Positions 23,486 to 29,833 of a stretch of DNA of 35,855 bases are shown one piece after another. This DNA is from CAZYSK01 sp964649415 (GTDB lineage Bacteria > Chloroflexota > Anaerolineae > B4-G1). Positions within the stretch are counted from its first letter, which is position 1, and the number at the start of each line of letters is the position of its first letter. Location of the stretch: positions 1-35,855 of the forward strand of contig CAZYSK010000059.1 in NCBI GenBank assembly GCA_964649415.1, read 5' to 3'. The position numbers were made by a program, and so were the translations under genes. Below the pieces are notes generated by a model. The model saw nothing but the letters and a program-made list of their open reading frames with translations, was not told where the DNA came from and did not search any database.

Positions 23486-24375
23486 TAGAATCCTATCCCC
23501 TGCCTCTCGAAATGATCAACTATCACGCCGTCTATATCGCGCCAGAAACTCTCTGCCTCCATCCCCAACTCCGTGACCATCTCTCGCTCTACTGCTCTCG
23601 CATCCCGTTCTAGCGAAAACATATACCTCAAGAAACCCGGCAGTTTCTCCTCAACGTACCGCACCAGCCAGTACCCGCGTACGCCGTGATAGGCGATCGC
23701 CTCTCCACCCAGGCGCGATAGCTCACGATACGTCGGCGGTGCCACCTTCCCCCCTACAAAGGCGCCATTCTGATGGCGCTCCTTCGGCACAAAGCCCCTC
23801 ATGAAGTCTAGTGTCTCTTGTCTGATCGTTGGCCTTCCCAAGAAGCGATCTACCGTGACCGTCGCTATCCCTTCGTTGAGCCACGTGGGCAACCTCAGAT
23901 GGGCCGAACAAGCGTGCACTAACTCGTGGCACGTGACGTGCTGCACATTCACCGCCATATCCTTCCCCCCTACAAAGGCGCCATTCTGATGGCGCTCCTT
24001 CTCTTCCACGAACATGCGAACGCCGATGCTTCTGTCGCTTTGCAGCAACAGGCGCGGTGGCTTCACTCCGATCGCCACTCTCCTGCCATACCGCTGAGTC
24101 CAGGCGGCGCTATACGGCCACGTCCTCCGGGCGCGGAAGCACCAGAACGGCATCGTCGCCCCCAACAGTATTCGCCAGGACCAAGGAGCCGACTGAAACA
24201 CAAACCCCAACCAAGAGGTCATGACGTAGATACGGCAGTCCTCAGGTGGTCCCAACCCCCAGTTCTCTTGAGCGAGTTGGATGGCCTTCTCACAGGCGCC
24301 GGCGATCAAATCCGCGGTGTCCTGCTCACCAGGAGCATACACCAACAAAACACTGCCAATTGCCCTTGACGTCAT
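23485..24375 (-). CDS. Gluzincin zinc metalloprotease-like protein (peptidase MA type) with two repeat insertions
   Basis: 296 residues from ATG 24375. The zinc site is HELVH (150-154) followed by NEG (167-169), as in the peptidase MA-like group; there is no signal peptide, although KPPRLLLQSDRSIGVRMF and the C-terminal helices look conserved. A 40-bp sequence occurs twice in the gene (24000-23961 and 23784-23745), each time encoding KERHQNGAFVGG: one copy lies 12 residues before HELVH, the other about 30 residues after NEG. Without these insertions the protein would be ~270 residues. The gene is cotranslated with the AadA-like gene. A relic of a paralogue lies at 28241-28338. Confidence 0.78.
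   Translation of the reverse strand: MTSRAIGSVLLVYAPGEQDTADLIAGACEKAIQLAQENWGLGPPEDCRIYVMTSWLGFVFQSAPWSWRILLGATMPFWCFRARRTWPYSAAWTQRYGRRVAIGVKPPRLLLQSDRSIGVRMFVEEKERHQNGAFVGGKDMAVNVQHVTCHELVHACSAHLRLPTWLNEGIATVTVDRFLGRPTIRQETLDFMRGFVPKERHQNGAFVGGKVAPPTYRELSRLGGEAIAYHGVRGYWLVRYVEEKLPGFLRYMFSLERDARAVEREMVTELGMEAESFWRDIDGVIVDHFERQGIGF
23745..23784. repeat. 40-bp palindromic-element copy in the metalloprotease gene (C-terminal side)
   Basis: CCTTCCCCCCTACAAAG, then GCGCCATTCTGATGGCGC and TCCTT. Identical over 40 bp to 23961-24000. In the gene frame it encodes KERHQNGAFVGGK at residues about 198-210. Confidence 0.9.
23961..24000. repeat. 40-bp palindromic-element copy in the metalloprotease gene (N-terminal side)
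   Basis: Same 40 bp as at 23745-23784, 216 bp away (72 codons). Encodes KERHQNGAFVGGK at residues about 126-138, just before the HELVH zinc motif. Confidence 0.9.
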
Positions 24376-24576
24376 AGATCCCCGGTTCCCTATCTCCCAG
24401 CAAACTCTGGGTTCTCGACCGGATGGGTATTGACTATAACCACATTCTCCGACACCGTACCCCCTTTAGCTGTACACCTCCGCCGCATCATCGGACGGGG
24501 CGCAAGCGATCCCGCCGCCCAGCTTTGCTGTTTGCACACCTGGTCCAATGGCCGTCTCTCCGCCAATGGGCAGCGC

Positions 24577-25764
24577 TCATCCTTGTGACAAGACTGCTGG
24601 CTCAGGAACCGAAACCTGGCGCAAGAGCCACCACACCAGGACAGCGCCAACGATCAACACCACGCCGTTCAGATAGAAGGGCGCTTCACTCCCAATGACG
24701 TCATACATCATGCCACCTAGCAAAGGCCCAATGGTGAATCCCAGATTTTCTACAAAGTCGTAGAGACCATACGCCATGCCCCGTTTCTCGTGGCCGGTCA
24801 GATCGGCCACCAGGGCCGTTTCGGCCGGTTCAGAGAGTCCCCACATGACGGCTGACAATGTGTAGAGCAACGCCAGCCAGATGACCGAAGGCAGGTGAGG
24901 CATCACGAGCGAGATAGCGCCTGAGCCAGCCAGCCCAACAGCCATCATCGGCGCACGCCCGAAACGATCGCTCAGCCCGCCCAAACGAGCGGACAAGAAG
25001 GCGGTCACCAATCCGGCTGGGAAAAAGGCCCAGGCCAGGGTGGCTATGTCCGTGGTGAACTTATCCTGCAGGTACGTCAGGTAGATGGGACTCAGCATGG
25101 CTTCAGGCACGCCTGTGATGAAGACGATGACCAGCAGCTTGAGCAGTCGCCCGGATACCGCGGATCTGTCCTGGGAGACGCGCTGCACAGGCTGGGTGTT
25201 GGGCACAGTCTTCCAGGCCAACAGAGCGCCCAAGAACGTGGTTGCTGCAAAGCCGATGAACGCGTACCTCCAGGCGAGTCCTTGTGGCAGAACGAACATC
25301 GCGCTCGAAGCCGCAAGAACCCCAACTAGCTGGCCGCGCATAGTGATCTCGTTCAACTGCCCCATGGCCCGCCCGCGTTCTCCGGGCGTGGTGAGGTCGG
25401 CGACGATAGTGTTCGCCGCCGCCCACAGCAACGCGGAACCGATCCCTTGAATGAGCCTGGCCAGGTAGAGCCAGGTCAGGGATTCAGCGAAAGCGAAGAC
25501 GCCCATGGCGAGTACATAGATCAGCAAAGCGACGACAAGAAATGGTTTACGGCCAAAGCGGTCCAACGTCCAGCCCACGACTGGGCGCAGCAACAGCGTT
25601 GTCGCCGTGAATACCGAAAACAGACCGCCGATCTCCAATGCACTGGCGCCGAGTATCTTGCTGATGATAGGCAGCCCGAAATAAAGAAAGATAAACGGCA
25701 TTGACCAAAGAAAGAGCGGTCGGTGCAGCGAGCTGGCGGAATGACTTTGATCGGAAGGTGTCAT
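24577..25764 (-). CDS. Major facilitator superfamily transporter
   Basis: 395 residues from ATG 25764, with AGGAG nine bases upstream. About twelve hydrophobic segments are visible; the MFS motif A between helices 2 and 3 reads VVGWTLDRFGRKPFLV, and a second copy in the other half reads LGGLSDRFGRAPMM. LARLIQGIGSALLWAAANTIVADLTTPGERGRAMG matches the drug/sugar efflux branch. Substrate unknown. The 200 bp on its downstream side hold no convincing gene. Confidence 0.9.
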   Translation of the reverse strand: MTPSDQSHSASSLHRPLFLWSMPFIFLYFGLPIISKILGASALEIGGLFSVFTATTLLLRPVVGWTLDRFGRKPFLVVALLIYVLAMGVFAFAESLTWLYLARLIQGIGSALLWAAANTIVADLTTPGERGRAMGQLNEITMRGQLVGVLAASSAMFVLPQGLAWRYAFIGFAATTFLGALLAWKTVPNTQPVQRVSQDRSAVSGRLLKLLVIVFITGVPEAMLSPIYLTYLQDKFTTDIATLAWAFFPAGLVTAFLSARLGGLSDRFGRAPMMAVGLAGSGAISLVMPHLPSVIWLALLYTLSAVMWGLSEPAETALVADLTGHEKRGMAYGLYDFVENLGFTIGPLLGGMMYDVIGSEAPFYLNGVVLIVGAVLVWWLLRQVSVPEPAVLSQG

Positions 25765-25876
25765 AGGTCATACTCCTGTACGTTTGAACTGAGAGACCGC
25801 CATCTCTCTATTCTGCATGTTCGCGTCCAAGCCGAAGGAGTCTCAGCCCAATCCCCTAAAGTGGAAAATTCCAGCT

Positions 25877-26224
25877 CTAAATCGTAAGCAACTTGTTATC
25901 AGACTTCAGCCAATCCGAAAGGAATTCGCCCGTATAGAACACTTCAATCCTCTGTGCTTCCAGTTCGTCAACTATGTTATAGTTTTCAGCACATTGCCTA
26001 CAGGCTACGGTCCTTACCCCTGCTTGTTGAAGTGCTTCTATACCATCTTGAATATCTTCATCTTCGGAGACCAAGGTTGACGATGCCCCCCATATCAAGA
26101 GGGTTACCTCCTTCCACCATCCCTTGATTCTTGAGTTTTCCGCATACATGAAGACCATGTGAATGGCTGTTTCTTTGCTAGCGCTCGTCCAAAGAATGAG
26201 TAATCTATCACCTGCGTTGTTCAT
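25877..26224 (-). CDS. DsrE-family protein
   Basis: 115 residues from ATG 26224 (a TTG precedes it; GGGGAA is upstream). The sequence has the DsrE pattern: RLLILWTSASKETAIHMVFMYAENS at the N-terminus, VTLLIWGASSTLV, and GVRTVACRQCAENYNIVDELEAQRIEVFYTGEFLSDWL at the C-terminus. The CRQC pair is where sulfur-relay members keep an active cysteine. It may carry persulfide sulfur, but no sulfur-oxidation genes are near. Lower GC than its neighbours. Confidence 0.82.
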   Translation of the reverse strand: MNNAGDRLLILWTSASKETAIHMVFMYAENSRIKGWWKEVTLLIWGASSTLVSEDEDIQDGIEALQQAGVRTVACRQCAENYNIVDELEAQRIEVFYTGEFLSDWLKSDNKLLTI

Positions 26225-26286
26225 CAACTTGGTTCCCCTTTAGTGGTATCATTCTCTCGCCAGCGGGTTTGGCCATGCGGGCGATT

Positions 26287-27423
26287 CTAGAGAATCCGGC
26301 GTGCTGCGGGAATCCGCCGAACTAACCGGCTTGTTCCCCAGCTTAGGGCAAGACCACCTACAAAGGCGACACCGAACTTAACCCAGGCGGGCCAAGGTGC
26401 CGAAAGGAGAGCAAACTGAATCCAGAGAACAAATGCGTAATGGACGATATAGATGCCATATGCATTGGCGCTGAGATCGTCAAAGATGGGATGGCGTCTG
26501 CGCACGAGTCTTCGAGAGGCTCCGAAGAACCCAAGAGATGTGCCAGCACAGCTAGTAGCAAAGGTAACACCAAGCATCACTTGAGAGACGAGGTAAGGCA
26601 ACCGGACAATATCAGTGAATAGTCCCATATAGACACAAAACGACAGGATTCCCAGTGTCAGCCACCCCTCCCAATGCTTCGGCCACCCCGTCTTTCGCCA
26701 TTGCTGGCCAGTGCCAAGCACCGTTCCCAGGAGAAAGTAGGCAAAGTACAAGCCAACACGGGCGGGTTGCAGGTCGAATGGCCCCAGGGACACCCAGTAA
26801 TAGGTAGGGATAAGCAAACTCAAAGGGAGAAACGAGACGACTGTCACCAGGAAAAAGACGAGAACCGTAGGCTGTTGGCGCGGCTTTTCCAACATAGTCG
26901 GCGCAATCCAGTTGGCCAGCGCAACAATACCGTTGAACACCAGTAGTACCCACAGGAACCAGGGGGGCCCGACCGGCCATCCATCAGACATGAAGAACCT
27001 GACCAGGTAAGGAGTTCGCGACTCAGAGACCGCCAACGAGTACGAAGGCCAAAAGGCCAGGGGAGCGATGAAGAGCGAGGCGATCACAAAAGGAATGCCC
27101 AATCGTTGCAGCCGCGCAATGAAGAAGCCCTCGCTTCCCTTGCGCTCAAGGCTGGAGATCGTGAAGAGTCCAGAAATAAAGAACAGCAAGGCCATGAAAA
27201 AAGTGTCATAGAATAAGACAAACAGATCGAGGAAGGGCCAACGGTTGGCATCCACGACCGGTGCCGATGAGTCGACGTATCGGGCTTTGTTGAAGGTGCT
27301 GAACGAAGTGTAGGCCAGGGCCGCATGGAGAAAGACGACCAGAATGATGATGAATGCACGCAGATAGTCGATAGCGATGTCGCGTTCCTCGAGTTGAGTC
27401 TTGTCGGAGGTGGAGTCATTCAT
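26287..27423 (-). CDS. Acyltransferase-3 family membrane protein
   Basis: 378 residues. Starts MNDSTSDKTQLEERDIAIDYLRAFIIILVVFLHA: the DYLRA and LHA segments are the hallmark of acyltransferase-3/OpgC proteins, with the catalytic histidine in the first membrane helix. About ten hydrophobic helices follow, including FMALLFFISGLFTISSLERKG. Members O-acylate cell-surface glycans or lipids. The start has no strong ribosome-binding site and lies only about 40 bp from the IS1595-type remnant, so its promoter may have been altered. Confidence 0.85.
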   Translation of the reverse strand: MNDSTSDKTQLEERDIAIDYLRAFIIILVVFLHAALAYTSFSTFNKARYVDSSAPVVDANRWPFLDLFVLFYDTFFMALLFFISGLFTISSLERKGSEGFFIARLQRLGIPFVIASLFIAPLAFWPSYSLAVSESRTPYLVRFFMSDGWPVGPPWFLWVLLVFNGIVALANWIAPTMLEKPRQQPTVLVFFLVTVVSFLPLSLLIPTYYWVSLGPFDLQPARVGLYFAYFLLGTVLGTGQQWRKTGWPKHWEGWLTLGILSFCVYMGLFTDIVRLPYLVSQVMLGVTFATSCAGTSLGFFGASRRLVRRRHPIFDDLSANAYGIYIVHYAFVLWIQFALLSAPWPAWVKFGVAFVGGLALSWGTSRLVRRIPAARRIL

Positions 27424-27460
27424 GTCATTGCATGCGTATGCGCGGGATTGATGAAAGCCG

Positions 27461-27940
27461 ATTCAGGTAGAAGAAAAGTGGCTCATGTCGAGAACGAGTG
27501 CTGGGTGTGATATAATCCCCAGCATGAACTTCCCAATCGTAGACTATTCGATGACGATTTGAGTGCAGCTTGGCTATTGACATGCTTTCACCAGAACCAA
27601 TTGAAGCGCCCACATTGCGGAAGGAGCGTGGGGGAAGGACGCGTGTTCCGCACGACAAGGAGAAGCGGATTGACAGTATACCGATGTCCTTGTCAGGGTA
27701 TCTACAACCTGTACAGTGGAACCGTGTTCGAGAGGAAGCGTTTCCGGCCAGCGCAAGCCATCCTACTGCTTCGCGGGGTGTGTAAGGGTGAACCGACTGC
27801 GGCCCTGGCACGCGAGATCGGGGGCACGCGCCGAACCGTTCACGACATGCGACAGGCAATCCAGGCCAATGTGGAGCGGCTGCAGCTGGTGGCTCTGCAC
27901 TAGATCTAGACATGAGCCTCAGGTCTTTCTTTCTGAGTTA
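27461..27940 (+). mobile_element. IS1595-type insertion sequence remnant (MITE-like)
   Basis: About 480 bp bounded by imperfect inverted repeats: on the left the complement of 27461-27500 reads GCACTCGTTCTCGACATGAGCC, and on the right 27897-27918 reads GCACTAGATCTAGACATGAGCC, with four differences in 22 bases and T-rich continuations. The interior codes only for the N-terminal quarter of a transposase. An internally deleted, non-autonomous derivative is the simplest reading. Confidence 0.6.
27524..27903 (+). pseudogene. Broken IS1595-family transposase, N-terminal part
   Basis: ATG 27524 gives MNFPIVDYS, the usual start of IS1595-type transposases, but the frame then stops; a one-base shift near 27545 opens the continuation SAAWLLTCFHQNQLK, with a zinc-ribbon remnant RPHCG (first cysteine changed to arginine), YRCPCQGIYNLYSGTVFERKR and GEPTAALAREIGGTRRTVHDMRQAIQANVERL. 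It ends after about 120 residues, before any DDE catalytic domain. Frameshift, ribbon mutation and truncation show it is dead. Confidence 0.8.
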
Positions 27941-28240
27941 CCTCACTGTAAGGATGCTTAACACCTCTTATCAGACAGAACCTCTCGACACTATTCAAGA
28001 AAACAATCCTTCTCCCAAGTCTGTCCAGGCTGGCTACCTGCGTAGGAAATAAGCCGCCAGCGTGGAGGCGAACGTCAGCGAGCCGCAGGCTTGCAAGCGG
28101 ACGGCAGCCCGCCGCGCCGTCAGCGTGGGATGCGTTCCTCATTTGCTTTGTTCCGAGGAGTCGCCGTTGTGCCATCTCTGCGACTGGACCGTCCTGGCCA
28201 AAACCTGCTGGACCAATCCCGGGCGAAAATCGATACCGTC

Positions 28241-28338
28241 CTTCTCTTCCACGAACATGCGAACACCGATGCCTCTGGCACTTTGCACCAACAGGCGCGG
28301 CGGCTTCACTCCGATCGCCACTCTCCTGACATACCGCT
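28241..28338 (-). pseudogene. Relic of a metalloprotease paralogue
   Basis: The segment encodes RRVAIGVKPPRLLVQSARGIGVRMFVEEK, matching residues ~98-126 of the protease at 23485-24375 with few changes. Homology stops right after FVEEK, which is where the palindromic element begins in the intact gene. The rest of the gene, including HELVH, is gone. Confidence 0.75.
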
Positions 28339-28408
28339 CCAGAATATCGAACTCACCGACCAAGGAGCACAATCTGGTCAGGCGATTCCGTTACTTTGTG
28401 GTTGCGGA

Positions 28409-28618
28409 TCACTCCGCTTGCTTTTGTTTTCTCCATTGTATATAGAATCCGATAGCCCCAAGAGAGAATGCAGCAATCGTTGCCATGTATAATGCAATTC
28501 CTATCCAATCATCCGGCAATCTGCCAAGATATCTGATAAGACCTATGATCTGGAAAAGACAGGCAATCACAGAACACACTGCCGCAATAAGCAAACCTTT
28601 TGGTTTCGCGATCTTCAT
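28409..28618 (-). CDS. Small two-helix membrane protein
   Basis: 69 residues from ATG 28618; AAAGGAG and GAGGAA lie upstream. Two hydrophobic helices, LLIAAVCSVIACLFQIIGLI and IGIALYMATIAAFSLGAIGF, are joined by a short RYLGRLPDDW loop, with a basic tail QWRKQKQAE. Family unknown. It starts directly after the 3' end of the group II intron remnant and may be transcribed from upstream of it. Confidence 0.6.
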   Translation of the reverse strand: MKIAKPKGLLIAAVCSVIACLFQIIGLIRYLGRLPDDWIGIALYMATIAAFSLGAIGFYIQWRKQKQAE

Positions 28619-28654
28619 TTCCTCAAGACTCCTTTCGACCGCGATTGTGCGGCC

Positions 28655-29261
28655 ATCGCGGTAGGACTGCCAGTTGCCCAACAGCCCCCGCACAGATCCC
28701 GGCGTGCGGTCTTCGCCTGTCCTTGCGGACAGGTTGCACCGGGCTCTTCAGAAATACTCGCTTCCGCATTCCGGCCTAAGCCGTCGAAGCTACCCTTCTC
28801 GTCTTCGGTCGTCCCACGATCCATGGCTGCTCTATGTTGAAGAGCTCTATCAGCTCTTGGAAGCCTCTCCAGTTGTAGCGCCTGCGTTGCCTGCATCGGT
28901 TGAGCCACTTGAAGAGGATGTGCCGGGCCTGTCTGAAGAACTGCATCAGGCTGGCATGGTTGCCCATCACTCCGTAGTAGTTGTAATACCCTCGCAGCTT
29001 GGCATTCAACTTCCTGAACAGGATGTCCAGTCTCAGACGCCGATTGGCTTTGCACCAGTCCGTGAAGTTTCTCAGCGACCGTCGTAGATTCTTCCGCGAG
29101 GTTCGCCGTTTGAGGTGTGGCCCACCGCCTCTGTCTCTACCCCAACGGAACTCGAAGCCCAGGAAGTCGAAGCTAGCCTTGCCCGTTTGATGATCGCGGC
29201 TGAATCTCATCACCCGCGTCTTCTCCGTCAACAGCGCCAGCCCAAACTTCCCCAATCGCTT
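28655..29261 (-). mobile_element. Group II intron remnant (maturase C-terminus to 3' end)
   Basis: The 5' half is missing. What remains is the last ~160 codons of the reverse transcriptase/maturase, then domain V (28695-28746) and domain VI ending in CCGCGAT near 28655. The 5' break is the junction with the IS3 element near 29261. A second 3' end of the same kind survives at 18855-18898. Confidence 0.75.
28695..28746 (-). ncRNA. Group II intron domain V with an extra stem
   Basis: On the minus strand it starts GAGCCCGGTGC and ends GCACGCCGGGATC: the 8-bp lower helix with the AGC catalytic triad, the two-base CG bulge and the start of the upper helix are present. Between TGC and GG there are 18 extra bases (AACCTGTCCGCAAGGACA) that help form a GCAA-capped hairpin. 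Removing them gives exactly the canonical 34-nt domain V. Confidence 0.6.
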
Positions 29262-29327
29262 GCCCAGCACCCGGCAGGCCTTCGAGGTGCTCAAGCTCCC
29301 GCTCAGATCCTCGGTGGCTTGGATCAT
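28776..29327 (-). pseudogene. Chimeric frame: IS3 OrfB N-terminus fused to group II intron maturase C-terminus
   Basis: 183 codons from ATG 29327. The first ~22 residues (MIQATEDLSGSLSTSKACRV) look like the start of IS3-family OrfB. From KRLGKFGLALLTEKTRVM on it is a group II intron reverse transcriptase: thumb segment FDFLGFEFRWGRD, then the maturase domain X with LNAKLRGYYNYYGVMGN and LFKWLNRCRQRRRYNW. The ATG overlaps the OrfA stop (ATGA) and a ribosome-binding GGAAAG is upstream, so it can be translated. It lacks the RT catalytic core and the DDE domain, so neither activity is expected. Confidence 0.75.
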
Positions 29328-29808
29328 AGCTGCTTTCCTGCCCCGTTCTCCTCCGTTGCCAGACCAAGTAGACGAGAGAGTTTTTTTTGGACGTCGATGA
29401 TCATCTCCGCCTCCTCCAGGCGCGCCTGCAGCCGCTTGTTCTCTCGACGCAATTCGGCCAGATCTTTCTCCAGATCATCCTTCCCCTTCCGGCCACGCTT
29501 CTTGGGGCTCAAGCCACTGAGGATGCCCTGGTCTCGCTGTCGTCGCCAGGTCGACAAGTGGGATGAGTACAGACCCTCGCGGCGCAGGAGGGCACCGATC
29601 CCGCCGCGCTCTGTACAGCTGTCCGCTTCCTCCAAGATGCGCACCTTGTACTCGGCCGAGAACTTGCGGCGATTGGCCTTCGGCACAACTTCGGGATCTG
29701 GGATGTCGGGCGGTGCGTTTTGCGATGTCATTGGCTTGCCTCCTCTGCTCTCTATTGTACACTAATTTCCAGAGCAGAGTTGTCTCACCTATTGTAGGCA
29801 CAGTGGGC
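29262..29808 (-). mobile_element. IS3-family insertion sequence, left part
   Basis: Contains OrfA and the first codons of OrfB. The left end is probably near 29808, where the minus strand reads TGTGCCTACAATAGGTGAGA, a TG-start typical of IS3 ends. The right part is lost at the junction with the group II intron. It is inserted about 25 bp past the NACHT gene stop. Confidence 0.65.
29324..29731 (-). CDS. IS3-family transposase OrfA
   Basis: 135 residues. The N-terminal helix-turn-helix reads RRKFSAEYKVRILEEADSC and continues GIGALLRREGLYSSHLSTWRRQRD; a leucine-rich coiled coil follows (LEKDLAELRRENKRLQARLEEAEMIID). Near the end a run of eight A residues (29380-29387) is a typical slippery site; a -1 shift there leads without a stop into the OrfB frame. 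The upstream AGGAGG is well placed before ATG 29731. OrfA is intact but its OrfB partner is truncated. Confidence 0.9.
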   Translation of the reverse strand: MTSQNAPPDIPDPEVVPKANRRKFSAEYKVRILEEADSCTERGGIGALLRREGLYSSHLSTWRRQRDQGILSGLSPKKRGRKGKDDLEKDLAELRRENKRLQARLEEAEMIIDVQKKLSRLLGLATEENGAGKQL

Positions 29809-29833
29809 CGCCGCGCAGATTACTGAGATCCTT

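Noticed and set aside
24390..24650. Minus-strand frame of 86 codons between the MFS and protease genes
   Set aside because: Overlaps the MFS gene end, cysteine/arginine-rich in an unconserved way, no plausible start; only a 21-codon tail would be outside the MFS gene.
26340..26366. CCTACAAAGGCG in the acyltransferase gene as a further palindromic-element copy
   Set aside because: Only half the element matches and it encodes AFVGG inside a membrane helix where such residues are natural; the palindrome is missing.
27906..28175. Minus-strand frame of 89 codons beside the IS1595-type remnant
   Set aside because: Runs through the element's inverted repeat and a GC-rich repeat region; no family and no ribosome-binding site. 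I see nothing definite in 27941-28240.
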